Part shown: piece after piece, positions 50,701 to 62,658 of the stretch
Layout: every line of letters starts with the position of its first letter
Numbering within the stretch: position 1 is the stretch's first letter
Assembly: GCF_021730395.1 (NCBI RefSeq)
Contig: NC_069378.1
Span: forward strand, 47,443,001 to 47,507,000
Length of the DNA stretch: 64,000 nt
Direction: 5' to 3'
Source of the DNA: Mercenaria mercenaria
Taxonomy: Eukaryota > Mollusca > Bivalvia > Venerida > Veneridae
The notes under the pieces: model-generated
What the model was told of the DNA's origin: nothing
Database searches by the model: none
What the model saw: the letters and a program-made list of their open reading frames with translations, nothing else
Program-made: the position numbers and the translations under genes

Positions 50701-53286
50701 TACTGCAATGTCATATTACATGCACAGGAATGCCCATCCCTGCACAGTGTTTGCGCAGAATGACGTGTTTTATTTGCTTTGGAAATTTATCTCCGGACAA
50801 ATGTTAATTTCAGAAAATCCTAAAGTTAACGCAAATACATATGTACATACAGCTATATGCTCACTATAGAAATACTGTATATTACTTAGTTTCTAACTTT
50901 AAATTCTTCGACCATGAAAGCAGGAGAATACAGTACGTACATTGTACATGATATAAAATTTCATATATAATAGAGCCAATTATTTTGTTTACCACGTAAT
51001 TACATTGTATGGAAGCCATGTTAATTAAGCCTTCGTCAGTCGTTTGTCTGTCCATTTACCCATATCATAGAAAATCGTTTTTCTGTATTTAGCTTATCCG
51101 TGCTTTTTGATAAACATCCGGGCAAAACTCCAGTGAAGCCTCACAGGAGTGATTTGTATGAAGTCTAGTTAAGCTTTTCGTCAGCACGTCCGCTCGGATT
51201 ACCTTCAGATTAGTTATCCTTTAATCATCTTTTCCTTAAAATTGTCTGGAGAACTTCTCTCATACTGCTAATGGGACTTAATTGAAACTTCAAACGAATG
51301 TAAAGTATCAAACCTTTTTGTATACGAGTTTGCAGTTGAATGATCTAAAAGGGGTTATGACACTACGATAACTATGCAAACGCCATCGTACATATCTATC
51401 TTTTCAAATATTTTTAAGGAACAAAATACCAGATTTTTATTCATTAAAACGCCGAAGAGTACGTGGTATGAAACTTTATTGTGTATATAGTCAGCATGCC
51501 CATCTCCGGTAACTTGCTATTGAATTATTGTCCCTCAAAAGTCAATATTGAATGTTTGCCTGACATTCAACATTTTCTTCTTTTTCTTCTTTTAAACAGT
51601 GGGATTTGATTGAATCCTCGTAGGAAAGATAAGCATCAAGCCTCCATGCACATATATTATGGAGTTTACAGTTGGACAATTTTTAATTGAATAATGATAG
51701 TTTTTATTTTTATACAGAAAGTCATGCGTAAACGTTTCATCCGTATCTCCGAAAACTTCTTTCCATATTTCATGATAACTTTGCGGGAATAACAGATATG
51801 AGCATTGTTTTGCTTATCATTTATACGTCCCGTTCGGGTTATCTTATGCGCAGGTATGAGTATGAAAATTTAGTCTTGAATAATATGTTCATATACTATT
51901 TCTCTTATTCTGTTTTTGTGGAATATAAATGAAACTTTATAGGAATAATAATTAGCAATCCTTGTTACGGATTTAATAGTTATTTTCTTACTCAGCATCC
52001 TTCATACCTTTCTATTTTCTTTGAAATAAATTTGTATGTACTTACCAATTTTTACGTCCTGTTTCCTTCAAGTACTGCCAAAGCAACACTAAATGCATGT
52101 GGATACTGGAGTGTTTTTGTTGTTTCAAAAGCAACCATCTGGTTTTAAATTAGATGAATTAGTACTGAACTTACATACTTAACTCGAACGAACGGTAAGA
52201 TTGGCAGTAAACATTGAATAATTTCGTAATTAATCGAGGCACGTCTTCTACTGTGTCAAGCTATTCTAGTCATATAATAGATATTTCAGTCCTGTATATT
52301 TGCAGCGACTGACGGGAAATGGACCAATTGGGGCGGCTGGGATAGTTGCAGTGCATCTTGCAACGGGGGCATCCGTAAACGCTCAAGGTCGTGTACAAAT
52401 CCTAGTCCCGATGAACATGGGAAATACTGTGACGGCGATCCATTCCATGTGGAAATGTGTAATAAGCAATCATGTGAGTATCTTAAGACAATAGACCCGT
52501 AATTACATTTGACAACTTCCGTTTGTTCACGTATACTCTGTATGAGATTTCGGCATGCTCTGTTTGTGAAAGAAAAATCTGTTTTGGCCGAGAGTTGCCG
52601 AAATCGCATAATTTTACGAAGAATACACAATCACACCGAAAGTTCTGATGGCCATCACGGATCCATCACCTTAACCTGGAACTTCGGAAATCTCAGCAGT
52701 CAGGGCGAATGATATCTTTATTTTGTGTGATAATCAAGAATGACCGAAAACATCTTTTTATAAGTTTCATTCGCATATACAGTACTTAAGAATGTAGTCT
52801 GAGGTAGTATATATAAAGAAATATAACACTGAGTAATTGACAATTTAGACATGTGTCTATATATGTTTTGTTTAAGGTAAGACTTCAAATTCAAGCGTCG
52901 CATTCAACGCCTACTACGTTACAGACACGGCGCCAGCAGCTGGGAAGACTATGGTCTTTTCGAAAGTACTCGTCAACCAAGGAGGATATTACAACTGCTC
53001 TTCTGGAATATTTGTAGCTCCAAGAAATGGGACGTACATATTCAATGCCAAGATGTGTGTTCAAAATAGGCATTCTGCTTACTTCAATATAATGGTTGAT
53101 GGTGTATCTTATGCATCTGCGTACGCATATGACCAGGACAGTGGAGACTGTCCTTTTACACAAGCTGTCGCAGAGCTGGAAACAAATCAACAGGTTTTTG
53201 TTAAATGGGGCAGTTGGTCAAGAATCCTATATCAGACTTCTCCCTACTACGAGAACATGTTTTCGGGGTATTTGGTTCATGAGTAA
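44396..53286 (+). CDS. Secreted Ly6/uPAR-ShK-TSP1x3-gC1q multidomain protein, 451 aa, ten exons
   Basis: Exons: 44396-44408, 44751-44789, 45102-45181, 45480-45548, 45816-45930, 46294-46413, 47035-47205, 49180-49350, 52306-52473, 52877-53286. All junctions are GT/AG and every phase closes (1, 1, 0, 0, 1, 1, 1, 1, 1), giving 1356 nt including the stop. The protein: signal peptide MIFRAFIVFLLVAPRNV split over exons 1-2; a three-finger Ly6/uPAR domain (residues ~20-102); a six-cysteine ShK domain (~109-142); three TSP1 domains (146-202, 203-259, 260-315); and a gC1q domain (~320-451) ending FSGYLVHE. There is no transmembrane segment or GPI signal at the C terminus, so it is probably secreted. 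gC1q domains trimerise and bind diverse ligands, which suggests a recognition molecule, possibly immune. That role is inference. The model rests on splice signals and domain fit only; untranslated exons and promoter are undefined. Confidence 0.87.
45102..45930 (+). CDS. Ly6/uPAR three-finger domain (exons 3-5)
   Basis: Exon 3 (45102-45181) starts the fold with LSCYNC and later DSCQTVIDC. Exon 4 (45480-45548) carries ESCFTR and GCTDNE. Exon 5 (45816-45930) starts KCGSIPV and ends with the family's signature CYECCGSEKCNN. The CxxC opening, the loop-separated cysteines and the closing CC-x4-CN are diagnostic of LU domains. Internal junctions are phase 0 and the unit as a whole is 1-1, so it can move as a module. 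Confidence 0.88.
46294..46413 (+). CDS. ShK (ShKT) domain exon (exon 6)
   Basis: One phase 1-1 exon of 120 nt encodes PPCEDTDENCSYW, then FDIC, KMICRKFCKLC: six cysteines in ShK spacing with the closing CxxxCxxC. ShK domains occur in many metazoan secreted proteins, often next to enzymes or TSP1. Here it links the three-finger domain to the TSP1 array. Confidence 0.85.
47035..47205 (+). CDS. First TSP1 domain exon (exon 7)
   Basis: A 171-nt, phase 1-1 exon. The translation has WASWSSWSSCDVTCGHG, then RIRTCTNPAP and CVRPLCP: the tryptophan ladder, CSVTCG-like motif and six cysteines of a group-1 TSP1 domain. The WxxW motif is a usual C-mannosylation site, and the Thr in DVTCGHG is the usual O-fucosylation site. 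The donor is CCCAG|gtgtgt. Confidence 0.9.
47294..47820. repeat. Intronic repeat flanked by ~68-bp direct repeats
   Basis: The element starts 'aacaagagatgtccgtaaga' at 47399 and has an inner GCTCGACTTTTC (47426) matched by GAAAAGTCGAGC near 47797. A ~68-bp segment, 'gttcaaaaattgcaa(g/t)atttcgaa' onward, occurs at 47294-47364 and again at 47727-47795. The intron segment was therefore duplicated around, or together with, the insertion. Confidence 0.6.
47858..48711. mobile_element. Tc1/mariner-type palindromic (foldback) element
   Basis: Flanked by TA on both sides (47856-57, 48712-13). The ends are CACTCAACAAAATTCCTAAT and its reverse complement, and the inverted arms extend more than 300 bp. 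The right arm, read on the minus strand from ATG 48440, gives MTQEHWDQAVGMLLAGTHLR, which resembles the helix-turn-helix start of Tc1/mariner transposases. The left arm carries a decayed version (QRARAVGII). It is therefore two head-to-head 5' ends of one transposon with the catalytic part gone. It lies in the intron between the first TSP1 exon and a fossil TSP1 exon. Confidence 0.82.
48766..48890 (+). pseudogene. Fossil TSP1 exon inside the multidomain gene
   Basis: From about 48768, 'cgtatcggggac' and 'aaaaccttgtgtcagacctaaatgccca' match the 3' half of the first TSP1 exon (47139-47204). The match continues into the following intron (47210-47280 against 48825-48890: 'catttataca', 'gcacaattatttgta' and similar). 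The 5' half with the tryptophans is gone, part of the middle is deleted, the frame has stops and the donor GT is lost. It records a former fourth TSP1 repeat. A tcatag acceptor-like site precedes it, but splicing it in would break the protein. Confidence 0.75.
49180..49350 (+). CDS. Second TSP1 domain exon (exon 8)
   Basis: A 171-nt, phase 1-1 exon after a cattacag acceptor. The translation has CWSEWSNWGTCPVTCGTG, RHRTCTNPSP, then LCMQGSCKG. Cysteines are complete and the same length as the first TSP1 exon. Donor AAAG|gtaaca. Confidence 0.9.
50328..50436. repeat. Near-perfect 109-bp hairpin in an intron
   Basis: The left arm AATAACAGGTTACTGTCTTT and onward pairs with the right arm, whose reverse complement is the same text through TTTGAGGAAGGG and TTTCTCAGAC, with a single one-base indel over ~46 bp. 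The pairing then continues with a few mismatches through GGCTA-ATATG to a tiny loop. It lies in the intron between the second and third TSP1 exons and would be transcribed with the gene. Confidence 0.9.
52306..52473 (+). CDS. Third TSP1 domain exon (exon 9)
   Basis: A 168-nt, phase 1-1 exon after tatttgcag. The translation has KWTNWGGWDSCSASCNGG, RSRSCTNPSP, then EMCNKQSC, the last Cys being completed by the next exon. Donor TCAT|gtgagt. Its closing CNKQ resembles the TSP1 exon at the left edge of the window. Confidence 0.9.
52877..53286 (+). CDS. gC1q domain exon (exon 10, terminal)
   Basis: The exon begins T|GT AAG after tgtttaag and encodes VAFNAYY (strand A), KVLVNQGGYYN, GIFVAPRNGTYIFNAKMCV, a middle sheet region, QQVFVKWGSW and the closing FSGYLVHE-stop at 53284-53286. 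This is the complete ~130-residue gC1q (C1q/TNF) jelly-roll with its conserved aromatic positions. No collagen stretch precedes it, which is typical of bivalve C1q-domain proteins. No convincing poly(A) signal is seen close by. Confidence 0.92.
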
Positions 53287-56200
53287 GCAATTTGTGTTTA
53301 CAATGAAACTCGTCGTTTCAAAAATTAATGTTGAACATTTCAATTCAGGCAAATTAACTTTTCATGTATGCAAAAGAACTGAGTAGTTTAACTATAAAAC
53401 AGAATTCTACAAGTGACGTCTCGCGGCAAGACAGTCTCTTTGTACTTGAATGTTGTTAATATATTGCCTTATCCCTTATGTTTTAGAATAAGCCGTCGTC
53501 TAAGTGGTGTAATTATGGGTGATGCACGATTCATTACCTATAACACAAAGTCTGCTGCTGTTTTGCCTGGTTTCACTGTATTCTTCCAAATGACTTTTCT
53601 GTTTATCCTTTAAAACGACCATTCAGAAAAGAAACTAAATTTGCAACAAGAGTGAGATGAATCAAGATTTGATATATTATGTAAATATTTTTTCGCTATT
53701 ATATCTCTACAACTGTCTGAAATAGGAAATTATACGCGCCTTATTCGAACGGAAGTTTTCGATTGTGGCTCTAGTTACTAGGCCATTTCTTATCACATTT
53801 TTGTACTATATGTTTAAAGTTTAGTTTCAAAATTTCTTCATTAATCAACAGCTGAAAATCAGGCATGAATTTTAAAACAAGTTAAGCATTACATTTTTTA
53901 CGGAAATAACAAAATGTTTCTGATCAATCTGGAAGGAAATGTGTTAAGAACGATTTACATTTTCAGACATGTTCAGGCCCTGTGCATACGAACACAGAAA
54001 TGTTGTCTTTGTAATAAGTATGTAATATTTTTGTCCAAAAGCATAGTTACGCAGAGTTACATCATGGCTGTTCAAAGGATATTTTCTATTGCATTTAATT
54101 TCGTCTAAACTGAAATATTAGTCCGCCACGTGACATATATTTAGTTTAGATTCGAACAAATCTTCTTTATATACTGATACAATCTGTCAACACAATTAGA
54201 AAGAAATGAAGCATCAATACAATAACATTACATTAAGAGTTTATATTTTAGTGTGTCTGTAGATTTCTTTAATGTTAGAGTTGAATTTCAAGGTACATGT
54301 TGCCTCACCTGTTTTCAAACTAGATAAACATTTTCTGACTATAGAGGTCAAGTTGAGAGTGTCTGTTCTGTGCTTATGCACATGCATAGTCTTGATACTG
54401 TTGAGTCGAGCGTCATAGAGCTTCGGAATTATGTTGTTGTTTTTTTTCTTCGTAGTGCAGAAAATGTCCTTTCACTGGTAGCATTTGTTGCCGGAAATAC
54501 GGAAATATAAAAGTTTTACGAGCGATTACTATTCAAAATCGTAACAATTACTGTTATTTAAAACTAAGCATTTTGTTGTAAATTTCATTCTTGATTCTGA
54601 TTTACATTTTATGATTTATCGTTTTACATGTCACTGTAAACACTTTAAAATTAATGTATACTTTCTATTATAACTCGTAATGCAGGTTAAGGATAAATGA
54701 ATACACGCTTATATTTGAATATCAGAGGCTGTTTTGTTTTTAGTGCTTTTTAAACCGTTCGTTTAATAGAGCATGCAATCCTTTGGATGTACTAAAAAGC
54801 TAGTTTAAATGAATGAACAGAATTTGGTTTATTTTAACTATAACAAGTTAATGATGCATTATATACTATACCTTATTTCAAGTAATTTGTATCACAATAA
54901 TATATTAAAAACAGAACTAGCTTCCGTAATATAGTATTAGGCAAATGTTTTGTTTTTGTTATACATATATATACATTTTTAACACATATACACATACATA
55001 AAACTAAGATATGATACAAACATCATCAATCATTTCCTTCAATTCAGCTGGATAAAGGTACGCTATTTGTTTCAGTAGTGTTTATATTTTTTCTTGATTT
55101 TGTTACAAATAGTCTTCTTCTATAAAGAAAATATCGAGTAATATTTGTAATTTATTAAACTTTGCCGTTTATCTTTTTTTCCTGTCACCATACAAGCTGC
55201 CGTTTTTGGATTTATTGCCATTCTATTTAGTTTGCACCATTTATTCACATTTTGTTTATCAGCTTCATATTGAAGATTATGCTCAATCATGTTGTCATGT
55301 CCATCTATACATATATCAGACGTTTATAATAAAATGAATATCATTTTAATTAAATTTAGTTCAATTATAAGCTGTATGCAGTCGTTTCAGAGTTTGTATA
55401 ACGAAAAAAATACATTTTCATAATATCATTCTGTTAGCAGTATATTATTATGTTTCTTGTCCATCGGTTTGGCTGAATGGTTGGAAAAAAGAGTTTAAAA
55501 ATCCATTTTATCTACTTATTGAAGTGTCATCTAGAATACTTACATATTGATAATGAAAACGTATCTATTATTTCCAGTTTGACCTTTAAAATGAAGAAAA
55601 AGGGCAAAACATTATTTTATGTTATAATATGATTATTATACATGTATTACCATAACCTTTTTATCGGTTTATTAACTCCTAATTAAGATATTCTGCAATT
55701 AGGTTCATTTTTTATCTACAAAGTAGAAATTGACTGAACCCTGTTTGACTTTTTTTGTTTTGGAAAGAGAAATTCAGAACATTCGGCAAATAAAACGAAA
55801 ACAGGGTCGTGTGCTTAAGTTTTCTTTTTAGACTAATTTGAAACACGTGGATTTGACTCTTGGTTTCATATCGGGCGTCTAAATCTAAATCGCAATGTTC
55901 GTAATCTTTTTCTACTGTGTTGATTTTATAGGAACTTCTCACTGTCAAAGATACAGGTCAGTTCGCACTGTATTGAGGTATTTGCCATTTTTTAAAGATA
56001 TCTGCATTAAAGATATTTATTGGAATTACTTAACACATTAGATATTGTCATATTATATTTCATCTTTTGAAAAATATTAACCCCGCCGTATTAATGAAAC
56101 TACTCACGGATTGCACTAATTCACAAAACGATTTTCATTTCCATATTCAGAGTTAAGGCATTATTCTACGTTTTCCTAGTGAATATGTCGCTACGCCATT

Positions 56201-58105
56201 CAAACGTTACAGAATTAACTTAAATAGTACTGTACTGCATACTATGGACACAATGTTTTTGCTTTAATGTATCTGGTTTGTAAATGTTAACATAAAAATA
56301 GTTCTTATTGTTCTGAGAAATAAACAGATACGTTGTGTAATGTGTCTTTAACATTTTACTTTTACTTGTTTGAAACGCTCTGTTATATTTTTCTGTACAA
56401 ACGCATATTGATTTATGGGCAAGTTTGTCAAATTGCAATGTCTCAGACGCTTTGAGTCCGCTAAATGATTAAAGCATGTAAAGTACGATTTAATCTACAA
56501 ATGCTACAATCGTGAAAAATAATAGAGTGTTTGCCAGTGGTTAAGAAATGGCCTGTATTCTTTTCAATACTTTAGGTCAGATCCAAAGTGACCTTGATTC
56601 TGAAAACGGATTCAGTTCAATGAAAATCGAACAGATTGGTTTACAGCTTTCAAATTTTTTCATTGATCGCTAGAAAGACGATGCCTTCCGCTCATCAATT
56701 TAAGCATGTTTGGATTATCACCCTAAACACGTTTTACTAATGTGTCAAGATCAAGGTCACAGAGACCTTTAGCTTCTATTGTATTTAAACTGAATTGCAA
56801 CCTGAAGCATTTTTGTGCATATTGCAGAGTCAAGTAATTTGTTGGGTTATAACGCCCAATGAGTGAATTTAATCAAACTCGGATTCCATCACTGATATGT
56901 CATTTGTGATGGATACAAGTGTTTTATAGTGTCTAATGATTAATCGTTTTACAATGTTTTAGAATACGCAGTTATATTTTTGTTTTATACTAGAAATGGA
57001 CAATTAGATAATTAAATCAGCAGCTCGCTTATCAATAACAGACAATTATCACGAAAAGAAGTGTTGCTTATAAATGATACTACATGTGCCAGTATGATTA
57101 TCTCTCTAACAGAGATTAAAGAAAATCATTTTCATCCAAAAGAAATGTCCAGAAAAAAAAGAATTAATATGTCTTTACAGTGCGTTTTAAGCTTTAGAAA
57201 ACAAGGTGTCAACCAAACCAACTACAATTAATATTTAGCTTACATAGAGTACATTTTTTGATAAATTGCTTTAAATCTTCTTAGAATTCTAACTTAATTT
57301 TGTTAATTTATTTTCAGAATGTTTGTTTATCTAGAAACACATTTGCTTACATTTAACATATTTTATGGAAATAAATATTTTAAAAAGTACAACGCATTAT
57401 TTACTTTATACTGATCAGCTCTCCCACTCCTCAACCTCATCCGACCTCAATAACTATTTCTAAATTAGCATTAATATGGCAGACGACTTTCTTTGTTATC
57501 TTTAGAGAGAACTAGCTATCCAAACGAGTGTGTTTTCACGTTGAGATATTAAGGAGAGGCCACACCTGCTACCGAACGGTTACAGGGCTAGACTTCTCAC
57601 CTAGGCAATGGAGTACCTTGCATAACACAAGTTTTGTCCTTCTAACCAAGGTACTATGTCCCTCGCGCTATCCTTTTAAACATGTTGATATATGTCTTTA
57701 CTTGTACTGGTGGATGAATCTAGCGCTTTGTTTTACTGCTTTTATATATTATAAGATGTTTTCAGTTGTACTTATCATAACTCGGGGCTCTACATAAATC
57801 TAACATGAACACGAATGTGTCCATTCACAGAGAAAATACCCTGGCTGTGCCTGTCGTTACTTGATTGTCGTGAAAAGTTTAATGAATTTCTATAATATCA
57901 CTAAGAATATAATGTCAACATGTCAGATTTTCAACTGAATAGATAACAATGCATTTTAAGTTGTGTTTATTATCAACTGTTCACCATGTAAGTTTTAGAT
58001 GTCCGGAGGCCTAGATTAAGGGCAAATACAATAAAGATATAAAGCACACTGATATACATCAAAAGACGATACATGTAAGTAATTGCAATTTATAAATGAT
58101 GTTAG
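53287..58105. other. 3' flank and intergenic stretch
   Basis: AT-rich; contains the undefined 3' UTR of the C1q gene. An AATAAA lies only at 55328, about 2 kb downstream. Frames at 53413-53613, 55712-55948 and 57528-57797 have no recognisable domain. A repeat-like phrase with 'caaggtcacagagacc' lies near 56750. Confidence 0.35.
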
Positions 58106-58225
58106 AAATGCAGCGACATTCCGGTGATTTTAGAAAAAAGGCATGCAGTGAAAACCACATTGATTTGTGCTACTAATGTTGCAGCAAAGACAAATATAAC
58201 AACCGGCTGTGTTACCATTTGCACT
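58106..58225 (+). pseudogene. Fossil Ly6/uPAR exon downstream of the C1q gene
   Basis: After a gttag acceptor-like site the block starts AAATGCAGC (parent exon 5: AAATGTGGT) and encodes KCSDIPV. In the next frame it ends TGC TAC TAA TGT TGC AGC, then KYNNRLC, against the parent's CYECCGSEKCNNRLC. So it carries a frame change, a GAA to TAA stop and a Cys to Tyr change. It is clearly derived from exon 5 of an LU-domain gene like that at 45.8 kb. Partner exons 3, 4 and 6 were not found nearby. Confidence 0.78.
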
Positions 58226-58439
58226 GTAAATATTTCGTCCGCGATTCATTTGGCACATTAAAGATTCATAAATACTTTACATAATTCGATCGGAACAGTA
58301 TTAGCTTTTCCATGCATTTATATGTTACACATTCACAAATATTAGACACGATTAAGTTGCATCAGAAAAAAATATGTGGCGCTATATCTCTGTGTAAAAT
58401 TTTTTAGCGGAATTTGTATAAAAAGTAAATATATAAAAG

Positions 58440-58625
58440 ATAACGGCCCAGTTGTTCAAAACTTTCGTTAAATTTAACCAATCGTTAATTTAACGGTCGT
58501 TAAATTTTAATTATTAAGTTAGCTAACGAATTGTTAATTTTTCAGTTGTTGAAAGCACTGTTAAAATTTTTGTTAGCTAACGAAGCGTTAAATCCTTTAA
58601 CGAATCGTTAAAAAATTAACAAGGA
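58440..58625. repeat. GTTAA-rich self-complementary repeat
   Basis: From 'ggcccagttgttcaaaactt' on, the block is packed with GTTAA, TTAAC and CGTTAA in both orientations, so it can fold on itself. It looks like a MITE-type element, but clean terminal repeats cannot be defined by eye. Confidence 0.5.
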
Positions 58626-61357
58626 CATCATATCCCATAATACACCATTTTTTACACTTCCACTTATAGCATTGAAAAAATGCTTCAATACCAAAAATTG
58701 TGTTACCGTTTGTGTAGCTTTTCATATGTTGTCCATATTCCTGTTTTTCTTGCATATGATTTGTATGCAGTCCCTCTTTCTTTTAACTAGCAATGTCACT
58801 TGCTTTTGTAGATTTTACTGACGAGAGCACATTTAGTTGATTGTTGTTATAGTTCAAAATGCAAAACAACAAGTCAACACCATGTAAATTGCCAGACTGA
58901 GTAATCTTTCAAGTTTCATGTTTTTGTCACACGTTTTCGTTACCTTCTGTTTTGTTATTCTCCATAGTAGAGCCACTTCATAACCCAATATTCCCTAGTT
59001 ATATGTAATACATCCACATTCAGATATAATTCTGCAAGTTATATCCAGGATATCATCCAAGCACTTTAATTTGTTATTCTTCCATTTTACATCTGACAAG
59101 AACTGTCATAGGAAATACTGACTGGATTAACAACCTATGATTTTTGAGGCCCCACCTCGGGGTATATTTTTGTTATTTTCTTTAAGACAGTCAATTTGAT
59201 TTGTGTCGTGTGGAAGCTGTTATCACTTACTACTTGTACTTCTCAAATATTATATAGGAATATAAAAACAATTATTTCAAGAATGACACAGATTTGCTTT
59301 TAAAATTAAATGTAAAGCAGCAGTTTAAGTTCCTAAATATATAATTATCTCCCTTTTGTTGATCATAAAATGGTTCAGATTGTTGAAATGATAAAAACTG
59401 TTTTAAAATGGTACTGTGAAGCAAGGACTTTTATTGAAATTAGTAGAAATATACAGCTTTAAAAATAAAGTTTAAACAGAGGCCATAATGAAAAAAAGAT
59501 GTAAAATAAATAAAACATACATTGTACAATATGTATACAGAAATTTGGCACTATTTTTTATTTCTAATTTTGCACATATTAGTTCCTGTTGGAATATTAA
59601 TTATCATCTTTAATAATCACTCACTTTAGAAAAATATACTAGCAATTTAAACCAGAATTACTTCTCTAAATCAATGTCTATGAACAGAATGAATGTCATT
59701 AGGTACAATCAAAGAAATATAAAATTATTTTATAGCTCTTCGATACAATTAATTAAATGTGCATGACCAAAAAGTGTAGCACTGACCCTTGAGATAGGTG
59801 CCTGGGATTTACATGTGGCATTCTGTTTCATTTTCAGGCAGAGTTTTATGCTAAATAAAAAATAAGAATGCTTAGAAATATATTCATATCAAATAATAAT
59901 ATCTTACATGAGGCTTGACCACTTAAGTGTTAACAGGGGTTTGAGCATGACACATTGCAGCTAAACATTTATGCCAATAATAATAATAAAGATCAAACAC
60001 GTCGATTAATATATTCGCAGGAAAACCCTTACTGAAAATCGGAGAGCATAAGGAAAATCGATTAATCGGATATAATCGGAAGGCCTTCTGAGCGATTAAT
60101 TGGAAAATAATCGGACTTAAACACTGAACCAACTGAAACTTACTGACCATAACCTCACTTGACTAACTACATGTACATGTAACTGTATTAGCAAATTAGC
60201 AGGAGTTATATAATTTGCGTAAGGAGTTATAGCCCTTGTATGCAGATATCAAGGTGGGTAATTAAAAAGTGTTACACAGATAAAAGCCATGTAAAATGTC
60301 TAATGGATTAACAAATAGACCTATGACATATCAAAGTAGGTAGCTTTTGAATATGTAAAATGAATCGGAAACGCGCACACGAACTCAGATTTCGGTAGTG
60401 TTGCATCTTTTATTTATTAAGAAATAATGCGGCATAATAATTTAAATAATTTTCACCCACGTCTGTCGGACAATCAGGAGTCTTTGCTCTAAAACTTCAA
60501 TTTTCTACGTTCAGACGTGTCATTCAATGCAATCTACCAAGTTACAAGACGCCTTCGACTGAAACTTAATTCTATAGTGCCATGCTCCTGGCCACTTTTT
60601 GGCCATATTATAAATGACACTCATATTTTATTTAATATACGTCTGTAATCTACATGAAAAGACAAATATGCCCCAGGCTTAAAGACGTTTATTTCAAGGC
60701 TTTGACTAGCAGCCTTTCGGCATTCGTGTCCCAAAAGAACGAATTGACCGTTACATGACATCGGTAACAATGCATCATGGTATATATACATCATTTACTG
60801 AAATATTTGCAATTCCTCACCTAGGAAATAACAATATGAAACATCTTTAAATATTGGAACTCAACTTTAAGAATGATATTCAATTAGAATTTAAATTGAC
60901 AGACAGGCGAGAATGTACCAAACGAAACGGAATACATTTTTCGATCCATCTTTTTCAATTCGATTTAAAATTTTAATAATATAAACTGAAAATTTAAAAA
61001 AGAATAGACTAAAATTAGAACCATTGCGTGTTTTAATTATTTTCACTGGTTACGTTTTGTTTTAATATTGTTGTGGTAATGACCAAAATAAAATAATTAT
61101 ATATAAACGCGATAAATAACATAGAATAATTACATATCAACCTGATTTAATTATAGTTTAGAATTTGTTAAGTTTCAGTGGAAATAGACCTGTTTTCAAT
61201 GATGATGTGTAACTGTGATTTTATAGTGCTTTTGACATGTTCCGCTGCAGGTAATTCTTTTATAGTTTTTAACAAATGTTACTATAATTAAGACCTGTCA
61301 GATGGTTTTGGTTTTGTTTGTAGATCTTTTAAATCCAAATCCAATCGTTTTTTTTGT

Positions 61358-61395
<38 letters not shown>

Positions 61396-62658
61396 TTAAA
61401 TTTCGAAATGTTTTTTATCCCAATCTTATTTTCTTTCTTTTTTTGTGTGTGTACACTATTACCTGATATTAAGAAAACGTTCTGATATAAGTAAATTATT
61501 AAAAAGAGATTCTTCCTATTATTGCAAACAAAATGTTATCCTGGTATCAGAAAATCGTTTCATGACATTGATACATCAATTGTAATTACAACAATTCCCG
61601 AATATAGATCCGTATTTCAGATATCAAGAAAAAATTCACTCGTGCAAACATTATTGGCGTGTCAACGATTAGGAAAAAATGTGTTTGTTAGAAAACACCG
61701 AAAAGATCGGAAAAACAGTATTTCATACCAATTTTATTTAGAAAATCCTTCCGTACGACTTTTAACCCTTATGCTTGACACAATTGTTTGTGTCTTTGAT
61801 ACTAGTGTAAATCATGATCAGCCTGCACATCCGTAGAGGTTGATCATGATCTACACTCGTCTGTTCGCTATTCAGACAGTATATTTTTGTTATTAAACAT
61901 CCCTTTCAACATTTAATTATACTTTCCAAATTGGAAGATATACAAGATCATTACAGATTTTTAGATGGATACTGGTTGAAATTATTCAAATTCCGAAAGA
62001 AAAACATCAAGACTTTATGAAATAAGACATAAACTTTTTTCTATCAGCATTGTATAAATAGTTTAAAATTTAAAAGGTTTTCTTCTCAAAACTGCTAGCC
62101 TGATTTTAAAACAAATTCAAACAAATGCTTTTTTCTGCGTGTGATTTCGGCATGTTCCGTTCTTTACTCGAAATAATCAGTAAGTCTGTAAAAAGAGACT
62201 CGATCCAGTCGTGCAATTCATTGATATTTATTCACATCAGGAAATCAATGTATTGTTATCAAGAAAATACTTCATGATATCAGAGGATAAGATGGAATTT
62301 TTATATTAGAAAAGGCTCAATTTTTTTCTTGATAACATGCAAATATGTGATATGAACAAGAAAAGTTTTCTACATCTGAAAATAAGACAGATTTCTGGCT
62401 TTCAAATGATGCATTTTCTCTATAACGTCGGGTTAACAAACAAAGCAATGATCTCGCCTTTTGATTAGAGAAGGCACAAAATTGACTTATTTCTATATGA
62501 ATCATGGTTTTCTTTTTTGGGGAGGGGGCAGAGGTAGGGGGAGCAAAATGTAGGAGCATTATATTCTTTCATTTGACTTTGAAATAATCTTAAACTTCTG
62601 GGCATGTTAACTACATCGACGCTATTCGACGAGTACTTTACACATAATATTATTACAG
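58626..62658. other. Intergenic stretch before the cadherin exons
   Basis: Contains a T run (61360-61390) and, at 61809-61890, a fragment sharing 'gttcgctattcag' and GATCATGATCT-type text with the MITE at 30.8 kb. The 104-codon frame (61522-61836) runs into that repeat and shows no domain. Any upstream cadherin exons in this span were not recognised. Confidence 0.4.

Noticed and set aside
52286-52630. 114-codon minus-strand frame over the third TSP1 exon
   Set aside because: Antisense shadow of the exon; the plus-strand reading has intact TSP1 cysteines and splice sites.
61522-61836. 104-codon plus-strand frame upstream of the cadherin exons
   Set aside because: It ends inside a dispersed repeat fragment and shows no cadherin or other domain.
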